A DNA stretch of 32,544 bases from Verrucomicrobiales bacterium (GCA_002715965.1 PBAL01000068.1:1-32544); one strand, 5' to 3'; shown: positions 8,588 to 17,011, counted from the first letter of the stretch. Numbers and translations: made by a program. The notes: generated by a model from the sequence alone, not told the origin.

Positions 8588-8818
8588 CGACTCCAGCGGT
8601 GGTGCGCGATTCGCGAGGGGGAGGTCGATCCGGCGGCCTTCTGGGAGGCACGAAGCAGAGCAACTGGCCATGGACAATTCCAAGGCGATCCGAAAAACAT
8701 CAACGTGGATGGAGTCTAATTTGAACGATCAGACGGACATGGGCCGGCGAATTAATTCGAACCGCGGTTATTGCCTTTCCCCGCGCATTTGCATGCCGGG
8801 AGCAACGTCGGCAATGCC

Positions 8819-9715
8819 TCACGCAGCGGGCATCGCGGCGAGCAGGACGTTGCGCGCCTTTTCTTCGCGCACTTTCGAATAGTGCAGGACCTCGCAGAGC
8901 GGCTGTCCCTCCTCATTGTTGATCGGAGTCGGACGTCGCAGGATGAACTCCGCGCGGTCGAGTCGATTGTAGGCAACGTAGGCCATTTCGAGACGGTTGA
9001 TGGGTTCGTCGGCTTTTGACTCGTGGTCCGGTACGAGGATCGGCCCGGTATCGACCTGGAACGAATTTGTCTTGGGCATGAAGTTCATCGTCTTGATGGG
9101 ATACTCCATGATCCAGGACACTTGCCCCTTTGGATCGTCGATTCTTGTCCGGCCGACGAGCGGAACCTTGGTGCCACTCACTTCCACGATTTCTTTCGCC
9201 GTCGGCAGCATCCGGGTTTGTCCGTGTGGATTCACGTCGAAGGTGAGGAAGTGGTATCGGGTCGTGGTTGTCCGGCCGCGCGCCGGTTTCGCATCCGCTA
9301 TGATTCGCCGCGTCATGGGGCGATGTTCGGTCGCCGAATAAATGTTGCGGAACTCGGCGCTGGGCTTCTGAAACAGGCGATCTTCGGCATAGACCCATTC
9401 GGTGATACACGGCGCGATCAGGACGAACCGTTCGGAAACGCCGCTCTTCCGGTCCACCCGGTCGATCAACGCCTCCAGTTGAATTCTCACCATGTTCCCG
9501 TGCGGAACGTTATGCCGCGCGTGCGGTCTGGAGTCTTTGTGCGCCCGCGAATGCCACGTCATGAACGAGGTCTGGAAATCACACATCGGCGCGGCCATCG
9601 GATCCGATCGCTCAGTCGTCTGCCCGTGGCTCCGCACCAGCGGCGCCAGGATCGAACCCCCAGCCAGCAGACAACCGGCGCCCAGTTGAAATTCACGTCT
9701 CGTCAGTTCACTCAT
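8819..9715 (-). CDS. Tat-exported protein of unknown family
   Basis: The 298-residue protein begins with a twin-arginine signal (TRREFQLGAGCLLAGGSIL), so it is probably folded and possibly cofactor-loaded before export. I do not recognise a domain in the mature part. It is rich in His, Arg and aromatic residues near the N-terminus (TSFMTWHSRAHKDSRPHARH) and otherwise looks like a beta-rich soluble domain (TTTTRYHFLTFDVNPHGQT). It converges with the isochorismatase-like gene across a 231-bp gap (8588-8818) in which I see no gene. The start is supported by the complete Tat motif directly after the ATG. Function unknown. Confidence 0.75.
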   Translation of the reverse strand: MSELTRREFQLGAGCLLAGGSILAPLVRSHGQTTERSDPMAAPMCDFQTSFMTWHSRAHKDSRPHARHNVPHGNMVRIQLEALIDRVDRKSGVSERFVLIAPCITEWVYAEDRLFQKPSAEFRNIYSATEHRPMTRRIIADAKPARGRTTTTRYHFLTFDVNPHGQTRMLPTAKEIVEVSGTKVPLVGRTRIDDPKGQVSWIMEYPIKTMNFMPKTNSFQVDTGPILVPDHESKADEPINRLEMAYVAYNRLDRAEFILRRPTPINNEEGQPLCEVLHYSKVREEKARNVLLAAMPAA

Positions 9716-10055
9716 CTCTTGGTTCCCTTCGTTGGCGGTCGTTGATCAGATTAAAATCGGCTAATGCGATCGGGGTATGGCCGTGCGGAATTATTTTTGC
9801 TTTATGCCATCATCGGGTGGCTAGGCAAGGACAAGGGCTCACCGATATACGCTGCATCCGAAAAAAGGTGGGATTCATGCCTTCAGCAAAGGGCGAATTG
9901 AATTCCCAAAAGTAGCCTCGCGTATCGCCAAGATATTGCCGCTTGAATGCAAAGCACTGCGCCGATGATCCCAACGTGGAACGCAAGAAGGCGGACAATC
10001 TCCGATCATTTTCCCCTCCCACTTATTTCCAACACCTGATCCGGTATCGACGGGT
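9716..10055. other. Intergenic gap, divergent promoter region, nothing specific recognised
   Basis: About 340 bases lie between the Tat-protein gene (minus) and dihydroorotase (plus), so promoters for both are expected here. A small minus-strand frame at 9810-10022 has no recognisable content. I see no repeat, RNA gene or clear operator. Confidence 0.5.
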
Positions 10056-10085
10056 ATGGGGGGTGGTGTGTATCGTTCGCGGCCG

Positions 10086-11450
10086 ATGGGTTCGCTGCAT
10101 CTCAGAGGTGGTCGCGTAATCGATCCGGCTAACCGGTTCGATTCGGTGGCGGATGTTTTGATTTCAGAGGGGAGGGTCGCGGAGGTTGGGGAACAGATTT
10201 CTCAGGCGATTCCAGATGGTTGCAAGTCGATTGACTGTTCGGGGAAGGTGGTTGCTCCGGGTTTGATCGACATGCATGTGCATTTGCGGGAGCCGGGGCA
10301 GTCGGCGAAGGAGACGATTGAGACGGGGACGCGGGCGGCTGTGAGGGGTGGGTTCACTTCGGTGGTTTGCATGCCGAATACTTCGCCGGCGATTGACTCG
10401 GCGGGGACGGTTGCATTGGTGAAGGAGAAGGCGGAGAAGCAGGCCTTGGTCAATGTGTATATCACGGGGGCGATCACAAAGGATATAGCCGGGGAGGAGA
10501 TGGCGCCGATTGGTTCGTTGAAGCAGGCGGGGGTGGTGGCAATCACGGATGGCCGGAACTGCGTGCAGAGTCATGAGTTGATGCGGCGCGCGATGGAGTA
10601 TGCCGCGATGTTTGGTTTGCCAGTAATTGATCATTGCCAGGATGAATCACTCGTCACAGATGGGGTGGCGCATGAGGGTTATTGGAGTGCGGTGTTGGGG
10701 TTGCATCCCTGGCCGGCTGCTGGTGAGGAGATGATTGTCGCGCGCAACGTGTTGCTGGCGGAGAAGACGGGGTGCCGGGTGCATTGCCAACATGTGAGTG
10801 CTGCGGGGAGTGTGCGCCTGATTCGGGAAGCGAAGTCACGCGGCGTGCCGATTTCCGGTGAGGCTTGTCCGCATCACTTTGTACTGACGGATGCGGCGTT
10901 GGCAGGAAGCGAAAAGTTTTGGGAGGCGGATGGCAAGGGCGTCGCGGGTTACGGCGATCGCAAGGAACTGCCCTCATGGCCGAAGTACGACACCTTGTTG
11001 AAGATGAATCCGCCGATTCGTTCGGCTGCGGATCGGGAGGCCATTCTCGATGGATTGACGGATGGAACGCTGGAGGTACTGGCGAGTGATCACGCTCCGC
11101 ATTGTGATTACGAGAAGGAGGTGGAGTTTGATTATGCGCCGTTTGGCGTCACGGGATTGGAGACGGCCTTGTCGCTTTCGTTGATGCAGCTGTGTCACTC
11201 GGGCCGATTGGGGATAGACAAGGTGATTGAGAAGTTTACGTCTGCGCCGGCAAAGCTCCTGAAGCTGGATCGCGGATCGCTTTCGGTTGGTGCCGTTGCA
11301 GATGTAACGGTGATCAATCCGGATGTGGAATGGACGTTCACCGCGGAGGAGACTGCGAGCAAATCCGTAAACTCACCGTTCAACAACTGGCCGCTCAAGG
11401 GTCGCGCAGTTTCGACGATTGTCGGTGGACGCGTGGTCAACGCGGAATAA
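10086..11450 (+). CDS. pyrC: Dihydroorotase, class I
   Basis: Catalyses the reversible cyclisation of carbamoyl-aspartate to dihydroorotate in pyrimidine synthesis. I prefer ATG 10086 (MGSLHLRGGRVIDPANRFD), since homologues start near LxGGRVIDP; an ATG at 10056 would add ten residues, and neither has a strong ribosome site. Numbered from 10056, metal ligands are H74 and H76 (DMHVHLREPG), D165 (VAITDG, Asp in place of carboxylated Lys as in Aquifex-type class I), H193 (IDHCQDES), H246 (HCQHVS) and D345 (LASDHAPH). The loop between GEACPHH and LKMNPPIR is about 25 residues longer than usual. Codons are G-rich (GGG, GCG, TTG), unlike the T2SS operon downstream. pyrB is not adjacent. Confidence 0.93.
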   Translation: MGSLHLRGGRVIDPANRFDSVADVLISEGRVAEVGEQISQAIPDGCKSIDCSGKVVAPGLIDMHVHLREPGQSAKETIETGTRAAVRGGFTSVVCMPNTSPAIDSAGTVALVKEKAEKQALVNVYITGAITKDIAGEEMAPIGSLKQAGVVAITDGRNCVQSHELMRRAMEYAAMFGLPVIDHCQDESLVTDGVAHEGYWSAVLGLHPWPAAGEEMIVARNVLLAEKTGCRVHCQHVSAAGSVRLIREAKSRGVPISGEACPHHFVLTDAALAGSEKFWEADGKGVAGYGDRKELPSWPKYDTLLKMNPPIRSAADREAILDGLTDGTLEVLASDHAPHCDYEKEVEFDYAPFGVTGLETALSLSLMQLCHSGRLGIDKVIEKFTSAPAKLLKLDRGSLSVGAVADVTVINPDVEWTFTAEETASKSVNSPFNNWPLKGRAVSTIVGGRVVNAE

Positions 11451-11476
11451 GTTTGGGCCAACTTCATCTGATTTTT

Positions 11477-11926
11477 ATGAGACTGTTTTGCATCCTCACC
11501 AGTTTGATCATCAGCCATTTCACCGCGCTGGCCGGTGAGGGTTGGATTGAAGATTTTGAGAAGGCGAAGAAAATCGCGGCCAAGGAGGAGCGACTGATTT
11601 TGATGGACTTCACCGGGTCGGACTGGTGTCAGCCATGCAAGTTGCTTCACAAGAAGTATTACGACACCGACAAGTTCAAGGCCTTCGCGAAGGAGAAGCT
11701 GGTGTTGGTGACGCTCGACTTTCCCGTAGGCGGCAATCAGAGCGCGGAGCGGAAGGCGGCCAATGAGAAGCTGTCCAAGGAGCTCAAGGTGAAGGGGTTT
11801 CCCACGACGATCATGGTGGACGCGAAGGGCAAGGAGTTGTTTCGCGAACTGGGTTTGCCGAGTGTGGACTTGGAGGGGTTCATCGGTCGGCTGGAGAATT
11901 TGGTGACGAAACACCCGGGGAAGTAA
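11477..11926 (+). CDS. Secreted thioredoxin-like protein
   Basis: The start at ATG 11477 gives a signal peptide (MRLFCILTSLIISHFTALA|GE) and 149 residues in all. The redox motif WCQPC lies in MDFTGSDWCQPCK, and the cis-Pro loop is GFPTTIMVDAKG. This is the arrangement of periplasmic thioredoxin/DsbD-gamma-like proteins. It starts 26 bp after dihydroorotase, so the two may be co-transcribed, though no functional link is obvious. Likely role: disulfide reduction or isomerisation outside the cytoplasm, possibly serving the exported cysteine-rich proteins of this region. Confidence 0.85.
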   Translation: MRLFCILTSLIISHFTALAGEGWIEDFEKAKKIAAKEERLILMDFTGSDWCQPCKLLHKKYYDTDKFKAFAKEKLVLVTLDFPVGGNQSAERKAANEKLSKELKVKGFPTTIMVDAKGKELFRELGLPSVDLEGFIGRLENLVTKHPGK

Positions 11927-12027
11927 ATCCGCGAGTGGAACTCTTTTCATCATGCCAACGGGGATGCGAAATCCATTGCGCTCCCGAGCTTTACGTCTGC
12001 TTGCACTCGTGCCTTGAGTTTCTGATG

Positions 12028-12310
12028 CGCGCATGAATTGCGCATCCACCATGGAACGATGCGCAAAATTTGCGCAGGGTTTCGTGGGGTGAAAAAGCAG
12101 GTAAATCTAAGAATTCCTTGGCTTCCGTTGAAAAAGCACAGCTCTCAGTGCCTGGCAGCCGATTTGCTGAAGTGCCTCCCACCACGGAGGCTATGCGCAG
12201 TGGGGCACATTTGCCACGTTTTTTGATCATCAGATTGCACTCGGGATCTGCTGCCGTTCGGTCGCGCAGATCCTTCGCACGGGTGCTCTTCAGTGCGCAG
12301 TCATTGCGCA
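12028..12310. promoter_or_regulatory. Three TGCGCA-N5-TGCGCA type operator candidates
   Basis: The hexamer TGCGCA occurs six times in this stretch (12039, 12060, 12071, 12194, 12294, 12305). Two pairs are exactly 11 bp apart, making 17-bp dyads at 12060-12076 (centre AAATT) and 12294-12310 (centre GTCAT). A third dyad at 12028-12044 is CGCGCA-TGAAT-TGCGCA, with one base off. The first two dyads start 32 bp apart, about three helical turns. The TGC-N11-GCA geometry is that of NtrC-type activator sites, although the inner bases differ from the NtrC consensus. Confidence 0.45.
12153..12168 (+). promoter_or_regulatory. Sigma54-like -24/-12 promoter candidate
   Basis: TGGCAGCCGATTTGCT matches the sigma54 consensus TGGCAC-N5-TTGCW with correct 12-base spacing between GG and GC; the final C of the -24 box is G. 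It lies about 230 bp upstream of the first gene of the T2SS operon and about 75-125 bp downstream of two of the TGCGCA dyads, the usual distance for enhancer sites. No experimental or rpoN evidence exists in the window. Confidence 0.35.
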
Positions 12311-12321
12311 AGAACTCCAAT

Positions 12322-12379
12322 AAAACCGGGCTGTTTCCCCATTGGCATTGCGCCTGCTTAACCCCTCGTCCGGTTTTTT
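12322..12379 (+). terminator. Terminator-like inverted repeat in the T2SS leader
   Basis: AAAACCGG (12322-12329) pairs with CCGGTTTT (12370-12377), followed by two more T, with a 40-base loop. It ends about 20 bp before the first start codon of the operon. It could end transcripts from the thioredoxin gene or act as a leader attenuator. The long loop makes an efficient terminator uncertain. Confidence 0.3.
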
Positions 12380-12399
12380 AACACTCAACCGAAAGCAAT

Positions 12400-13038
12400 A
12401 TGAAATCACTCAAATACATCCTAGCAGTGGCTGTCCTCTACGTGGCAGTCGGGTTCACATCCAGCGCTCAGGCCCAGGGCTTTGATCGCTCGGAATTCAT
12501 GAAACGCATGGCTGATCGCATGCGCGAACGCCTCGACGTCAAGAACGACGACGAATGGTCGATCATTAGCGAACGCCTCCAGAAGGTCATCGAAGCCCGC
12601 TTTGCGGGTCGGTTTGGTGGTGGTGGTCCCGGTGGATTCAGCGGACGCGGTGGTGACCGTGGACGTGGCGGCCGAGGTGGTCCCGGAGGTGGTCCCGGAG
12701 GTGGCGGTGATCGCGGACGAGGCGGAGACCGGGGACGTCCTGACTTCGGCGGTGGTGATCGCGGAGGCGATCGTGACGGAAATCGTGGTGGCGACCGGGG
12801 CGGAGATCGCGGAGGATTCCGTGGTGATCCAAACTCCACCACCGGAAAACTCGTAGCTGCCATCGAGGCCAAGGCTTCCGGCAATGAGATCAAGGAACTC
12901 CTGAAGAAGCTGCGCGAAGAGCGCAAGGCCAGCGAAGCCGAGCGCGAGAAGAAACTGCGCGATGCTCGTGAAGGACTTCGCGAAGTCGTGACCACCCGCC
13001 AGGAAGCTCTGCTTGTGCTGATGGGCATGCTCGACTGA
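12400..13038 (+). CDS. Exported Gly/Arg/Asp-rich protein heading the T2SS operon
   Basis: A 212-residue protein with a signal peptide cleaved at AQA|Q (residues 25/26). A helical segment (28-68) follows, with NDDEWSIISERLQKVIEAR. Residues 72-143 are low-complexity repeats of GGDRGG, RGGPGG and GGDRGR type. The last ~65 residues form a charged helix ending TTRQEALLVLMGMLD, reminiscent of Spy/CpxP-like periplasmic helices but not a secure match. It ends 30 bp before gspE on the same strand and has the long regulatory leader, so it probably shares the T2SS transcript. Its Gly/Arg-rich style recurs in the linkers of the split secretin. A role as accessory factor, chaperone or substrate of the secretion system is inference. 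Confidence 0.75.
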   Translation: MKSLKYILAVAVLYVAVGFTSSAQAQGFDRSEFMKRMADRMRERLDVKNDDEWSIISERLQKVIEARFAGRFGGGGPGGFSGRGGDRGRGGRGGPGGGPGGGGDRGRGGDRGRPDFGGGDRGGDRDGNRGGDRGGDRGGFRGDPNSTTGKLVAAIEAKASGNEIKELLKKLREERKASEAEREKKLRDAREGLREVVTTRQEALLVLMGMLD

Positions 13039-13068
13039 TCGGGCCGACCGACGAATCGAATTGAGCAC

Positions 13069-14742
13069 ATGACCGAGTTGCTCCAACAGATGATCGAGGC
13101 GAAGCAGTTGTCCGCGGACGACGGGCAACTGCTCGCTTCTGAAATCGACAGCGGCAACCGCGCAACGCCCGAGTCCGAAGAGGACGTGTTGCGCTGGCTC
13201 GCCGATGAGTACGAACTCGGTTATCACGCGTTGGACGGGATAGAGCCCGATCGTGAATTGCTCGCGCTCTTTCCCGCTCGCGTCTTGCTGAAGGAGGAAC
13301 TCCTTCCCTTGGAACGCGAAAACGGTTCGGTCCGCATTGCGACCAGCCGCTTGTTCGCCACCGAAGGCATCGACACGCTGAAGTCCCTGACCGGTCTTCA
13401 CTTGGAGCCGGTGCTGGCGCCGTCGGAAATCCTGAACAAGGAGATCAAGAAACAGCTCGGTATCGGTGCCGATACAATTGATGAGCTGGACAAGGAAACC
13501 TCTTTTGAAGTCGTCGAAGACGACGACGACGGAGATCTTGATGCAGCCGCAGAAGACGCGACGATCATCAAGTTCGTCAACCAGGTCTTGAAGGACGCCA
13601 TCGAGCTTCGCGCATCGGACATTCACGTCGAGCCCTTCGAGGATGAACTTCGCATCCGTTACCGCATTGACGGTGTGTTGCAGGAGATTCCCGTTCCCGC
13701 CGCGATCAAGAAATTTCAACCGGCCATTGTTTCCCGCATCAAGATTCTCAGTCACCTGAACATCGCGGAGAAACGCCTTCCCCAGGACGGTCGCATCAAG
13801 TTGCGCCTGGACAACATGGACATCGACGTTCGGGTGTCGATCATCCCGATGCTTCACGGCGAAGCGGTCGTGATGCGTTTGCTGCGCCAGGACTCGGCGC
13901 TTCGCGGGATGGATGAACTGGGGATGGATGAGGGTGACCTCGCAAAGTTTCAGAAGGTCCTCGCATTGCCGCACGGCATCGCACTCGTCACCGGACCGAC
14001 CGGCAGCGGCAAGACCTCTACACTTTACACCGCGCTCAACGCGATCAATGACGCAATTCGCAAGATCATCACGATTGAAGATCCGATTGAGTATCAGTTG
14101 AAGGGCGTGAATCAGATCGGCGTCTCCGAAAAGGCCGGCCTGACTTTTGCCAAGGGATTGCGCGCCATTCTGCGTCACGATCCGGACGTTGTTTTAATCG
14201 GGGAAATCCGCGATCAGGAAACCGGACAGATCGCCGTGCAGGCCTCGCTCACCGGTCACCTGGTTTTCTCAACCCTCCATACCAACGACGCTCCGAGCGC
14301 CATGACGCGATTGGTTGATATGGGCGTTGAGCCTTATCTCGTTGCGTCATCGCTGGAAGCCATCCTCGCCCAACGCCTCGTTCGAGTGCTCTGTGAGAAA
14401 TGCAAGACAGAGGACACCAGCGCACCGACGCTCGCGCTGAAGGAACGCAACCCGCAATTGAAGGACGCGACGGTTTACACGCATGTTGGTTGTCCCGAAT
14501 GCCGCACCATGGGTTACGACGGCCGGCACGCGATCTTCGAACTGATGGATCTGTCCGCCGAGGTTCGTGAAATGATTTTGAAAGACTGCTCTGCCGGTCA
14601 GCTGCGCGATGCCGCGCGCAAACGCGGGATGCGCACCCTGGCTGAGGACGGTTGGCGCCTCGTCAACAAGGGCATCACCTCGCCCGACGAAGTCCTTCGC
14701 GTAACCAAGGACCAGTCGATGGACGACAACCTGGTGACCTGA
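13069..14742 (+). CDS. gspE: Type II secretion assembly ATPase GspE
   Basis: A 557-residue cytoplasmic ATPase that powers pseudopilus assembly. An N-terminal GspE/PilB N domain occupies about residues 30-125. The ATPase has Walker A GPTGSGKT (309-316), the Asp box around TIEDPIEYQ, Walker B DPDVVLIGEIRD (371-382) and His box STLHTNDA (401-408). The zinc tetracysteine motif is C442/C445 and C475/C478 (CEKC..CPEC). An acidic linker (EVVEDDDDGDLD) separates the N domain from the ATPase. The stop at 14740-14742 is one base before the gspF start. GspE rather than PilB is supported by the following G-H-I-J-K-L-M order. Confidence 0.93.
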   Translation: MTELLQQMIEAKQLSADDGQLLASEIDSGNRATPESEEDVLRWLADEYELGYHALDGIEPDRELLALFPARVLLKEELLPLERENGSVRIATSRLFATEGIDTLKSLTGLHLEPVLAPSEILNKEIKKQLGIGADTIDELDKETSFEVVEDDDDGDLDAAAEDATIIKFVNQVLKDAIELRASDIHVEPFEDELRIRYRIDGVLQEIPVPAAIKKFQPAIVSRIKILSHLNIAEKRLPQDGRIKLRLDNMDIDVRVSIIPMLHGEAVVMRLLRQDSALRGMDELGMDEGDLAKFQKVLALPHGIALVTGPTGSGKTSTLYTALNAINDAIRKIITIEDPIEYQLKGVNQIGVSEKAGLTFAKGLRAILRHDPDVVLIGEIRDQETGQIAVQASLTGHLVFSTLHTNDAPSAMTRLVDMGVEPYLVASSLEAILAQRLVRVLCEKCKTEDTSAPTLALKERNPQLKDATVYTHVGCPECRTMGYDGRHAIFELMDLSAEVREMILKDCSAGQLRDAARKRGMRTLAEDGWRLVNKGITSPDEVLRVTKDQSMDDNLVT

Positions 14743-14743
14743 G

Positions 14744-15967
14744 ATGGCGATTTTCCAATACAAGGCGATTTCTGCAGAAGGCATCCTCACGGAAGGAAGC
14801 GTCGAAGCCGCCGGACGCCAGGCCGCATTGAAGGAACTGGAAACGAAAGGCCTCAATCCGGTTGACCTTTCCGAAGGCAAGGGCGGGAGTTCTAGTGCAT
14901 CCGCATCGAACGATCTTTTTTCATCGAAAAAGGTTTCCGCGAAAGACCTTGAGAACTTTACGCGACTGCTTTCGAGCCTGCTTTCCGCCGGCCTGCCACT
15001 GAGTCGCGCGTTGGTCATCCTGGTGAAGGAAACCCGCGCGGCTGCCGCGAAGGAAAAATGGAAGGAGATCCACGACAAGGTCATCGATGGCATTTCGCTC
15101 GCGGACGCGATGGCCCAATCTCCAGAGACTTTTCCGAAGGTCTACACCGCGATGGTTTCTGCCGGCGAGACCGGCGGTTTTCTTGATCTTGTTCTCAACC
15201 AGATCGCCGATTTTCAAATGCGGGAGAAAGAATTGAAGGCCAAGGTGATGACCGCCCTGCTCTATCCCGCGATCCTGCTGCTGCTTGCATTGGGTGTGCT
15301 GGCCTTCCTGATGGTGTTCTTCATTCCGCGATTCCAGACCATCTTCGATGGCTTTGGAGCGGACCTGCCGCTGATCACCCAGGTCATCATCTTCCTGAGC
15401 GATTCCGTGCGGAACTACGGTTTGCTCGTTTGTGGTGCGATCATGGTGATTGCGTTCATCACGCGGAGTTGGTTGCAAAGCACAGAGGGCAGGCGCGTGA
15501 AGGAAACCGTTTTGCTCCGCACGCCGATCCTGGGCTCGCTGGTTGCCAAGTACGCGATGGCTCGTTTCTGCCGCATGCTCGGCACGCTGATCGGTGCCGG
15601 CGTTGCGTTGATCGGATCCTTGAACGTGGCCTCGCGTGCGATCGGCAACCAGGTCCTGACTGATGCGGTCGCCAATTCCATTGAAGGCGTCAAGAAGGGC
15701 GACTCACTTGGACCCAGTCTGGGCAAGTGCAAGGATCTCTTCGTGGGTTCGACCTTGGAAATGATTTCCGTCGCTGAAGAAAGCGGCAAACTCGACGATG
15801 AGTTGATTCGCATCTCCGACGTCACTGAGGGCGATCTCGATCGTCAGCTGAAGACCGCCGTCGCGCTCACCGAACCATTGATGCTTTTTTTCATCGCTGC
15901 ATTCATCGGCACCATTTTCATCGGGATGGTCATTCCGATCTTCTCGATTCAAGACCAGATACAGTAA
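14744..15967 (+). CDS. gspF: Type II secretion inner-membrane platform protein GspF
   Basis: A 407-residue polytopic protein with two T2SSF domains, about residues 68-190 and 270-395. Membrane segments lie near 172-193 (YPAILLLLALGVLAFLMVFFI), 224-240 and 375-398. Signature stretches are LSAGLPLSRAL and MVSAGETGGFLDLVL in the first domain and LIGAGVALIGSL and ISVAEESGKLDDEL in the second. GspF forms the base of the pseudopilus in the inner membrane and is contacted by GspE. The ATG is one base after the gspE stop, which fixes the start. Confidence 0.93.
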   Translation: MAIFQYKAISAEGILTEGSVEAAGRQAALKELETKGLNPVDLSEGKGGSSSASASNDLFSSKKVSAKDLENFTRLLSSLLSAGLPLSRALVILVKETRAAAAKEKWKEIHDKVIDGISLADAMAQSPETFPKVYTAMVSAGETGGFLDLVLNQIADFQMREKELKAKVMTALLYPAILLLLALGVLAFLMVFFIPRFQTIFDGFGADLPLITQVIIFLSDSVRNYGLLVCGAIMVIAFITRSWLQSTEGRRVKETVLLRTPILGSLVAKYAMARFCRMLGTLIGAGVALIGSLNVASRAIGNQVLTDAVANSIEGVKKGDSLGPSLGKCKDLFVGSTLEMISVAEESGKLDDELIRISDVTEGDLDRQLKTAVALTEPLMLFFIAAFIGTIFIGMVIPIFSIQDQIQ

Positions 15968-15986
15968 CTCCAAGCGTAGACCAGAT

Positions 15987-16427
15987 ATGAAACTCCAGAA
16001 CATCCATCGCCAGAAGCCCCGAGCCCAGCGCGGCTTTACTCTCGTTGAACTCCTGCTCGTGCTCGTGATCCTCGGCGTGCTCGCTGCGATCGTCGTTCCG
16101 AAGATGACCGGCCGTGGTGAAGACGCCCGCCGCACCGCAGCCAAGACGCAGATCTCTGCGCTCGAAACCGCGCTCGATACCTTTGAAATCGACAACGGTT
16201 TCTTCCCGTCCGGCAACGAGGGACTGCTCGACCTCGTCACCCCGCCGAAGCAATCGGACAATTGGAAGGGTCCTTACATGAAGGAAGTCCCGAATGATCC
16301 CTGGGGCAATCCATACGTCTACGAAAACCCCGGCAAGGTGAACATCGCCGGCTTCGATCTGTATTCCATTGGACCGGACGGACGGGCCAACACGGACGAC
16401 GACATCACCAATTACCCGAATCAATAG
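15987..16427 (+). CDS. gspG: Major pseudopilin GspG
   Basis: A 146-residue prepilin with leader MKLQNIHRQKPRAQRG, cleavage at G16|F17 and Glu at mature +5 (FTLVELLLVLVILGVLAAIV). The C-terminal globular part has the GspG signature NDPWGNPYVYENPG and a calcium-binding-type end (SIGPDGRANTDDDI). It forms the shaft of the pseudopilus. It lies 19 bp after gspF. A large stem-loop directly follows its stop, which could help set its higher level relative to the minor pseudopilins. Confidence 0.95.
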   Translation: MKLQNIHRQKPRAQRGFTLVELLLVLVILGVLAAIVVPKMTGRGEDARRTAAKTQISALETALDTFEIDNGFFPSGNEGLLDLVTPPKQSDNWKGPYMKEVPNDPWGNPYVYENPGKVNIAGFDLYSIGPDGRANTDDDITNYPNQ

Positions 16428-16429
16428 CA

Positions 16430-17011
16430 GTGCTGATCGAAGCCCCAAAGACAAACGTTGAAGGCCCGCGCCCAGTGCGCGCGGCCTCGTCTTTGGGGTG
16501 CGCGTGTAAATCGTCATTCGTAAATCGTAAATCGCCAGCATTCACACTGATCGAACTCATCCTCGTGATGGGCGTGTTGGCAACCATCTCTGCGATTGTC
16601 GTTCCAACCTTCTCCAGCTTTCTCAAAGGTCAGGATATTTCACAGGAAGGCAATCGTTTCCTGGCACTCACGAAATATGCACACAGCCAGGCGATCTCGA
16701 CCGGCATTGCCCAGACGCTGTGGGTCGACGCGAGAGAGAACACCTATGGCGTTCGCGAAGCCTTCGCGTATTCCGAGCTGACGAACTCCGGCAAGGTTTA
16801 CCAGCTGGGTGAAAAGCTGGAGTTCAACATTGACCCCTATGCGGCGCAGGCCTTCGGCGAGTTCGCCATTCGCTTTCTTCCCGACGGCGTGATCGAGGAA
16901 GGCAGTCTTACCAACGTCATCATCGAGCGGACGGAATTCGAGAACATTGCCATCATTCTTTCCACCAACGGACTTGATTACGAGATCCTGAGAAATGTTC
17001 GTCGCCTCTGA
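16430..17011 (+). CDS. gspH: Minor pseudopilin GspH-like
   Basis: The prepilin segment is PAFTLIELILVMGVLATISA, with Ala, not Gly, at -1 (A37|F38) and Glu at +5. The frame opens at GTG 16430, giving 193 residues and an unusually long 37-residue leader. That leader is encoded by a stem-loop/repeat sequence, so the start is uncertain; in-frame GTG 16475 or TTG 16493 would give more usual leaders. The mature domain (TKYAHSQAISTGIAQTLWVD) fits the GspH/FimT fold, and position after gspG fits gspH. Its 3' end overlaps gspI by 17 bp. Confidence 0.8.
   Translation: MLIEAPKTNVEGPRPVRAASSLGCACKSSFVNRKSPAFTLIELILVMGVLATISAIVVPTFSSFLKGQDISQEGNRFLALTKYAHSQAISTGIAQTLWVDARENTYGVREAFAYSELTNSGKVYQLGEKLEFNIDPYAAQAFGEFAIRFLPDGVIEEGSLTNVIIERTEFENIAIILSTNGLDYEILRNVRRL
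16443..16498 (+). repeat. Long stem-loop / repeat between gspG and the pseudopilin core of gspH
   Basis: CCCCAAAGAC (16443-16452) pairs perfectly with GTCTTTGGGG (16489-16498). Inside, GGCC (63-66) pairs with GGCC (83-86) and CGCGC with GCGCG, so a long GC-rich hairpin is expected. It is followed by near-direct repeats of CGTAAAT (16505-16530). The whole segment reads open in the gspH frame and encodes its leader. There is no U-tract, so it is more likely an RNA-stabilising or attenuating structure than a simple terminator. Confidence 0.7.

Larger units (their letters stand above)
11927..12399. other. Long leader/intergenic region before the T2SS operon
   Basis: A 473-bp gap without a convincing gene. 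It holds the TGCGCA sites, a sigma54-like sequence and a terminator-like inverted repeat, listed separately. Short open frames here (for example plus 12038-12226) are not conserved in appearance. The length and the density of dyads point to a regulatory region of the operon that begins at 12400. Confidence 0.6.

Noticed and set aside
9810..10022. Small minus-strand frame before dihydroorotase
   Set aside because: No recognisable motif, no ribosome site and no context support.
12421..14178. Long minus-strand open frame (585 codons) opposite the Gly-rich gene and gspE
   Set aside because: It is a shadow of the two real genes: no domain, and it mirrors Gly/Arg-repeat and ATPase codons. gspE motifs on the plus strand are unambiguous.
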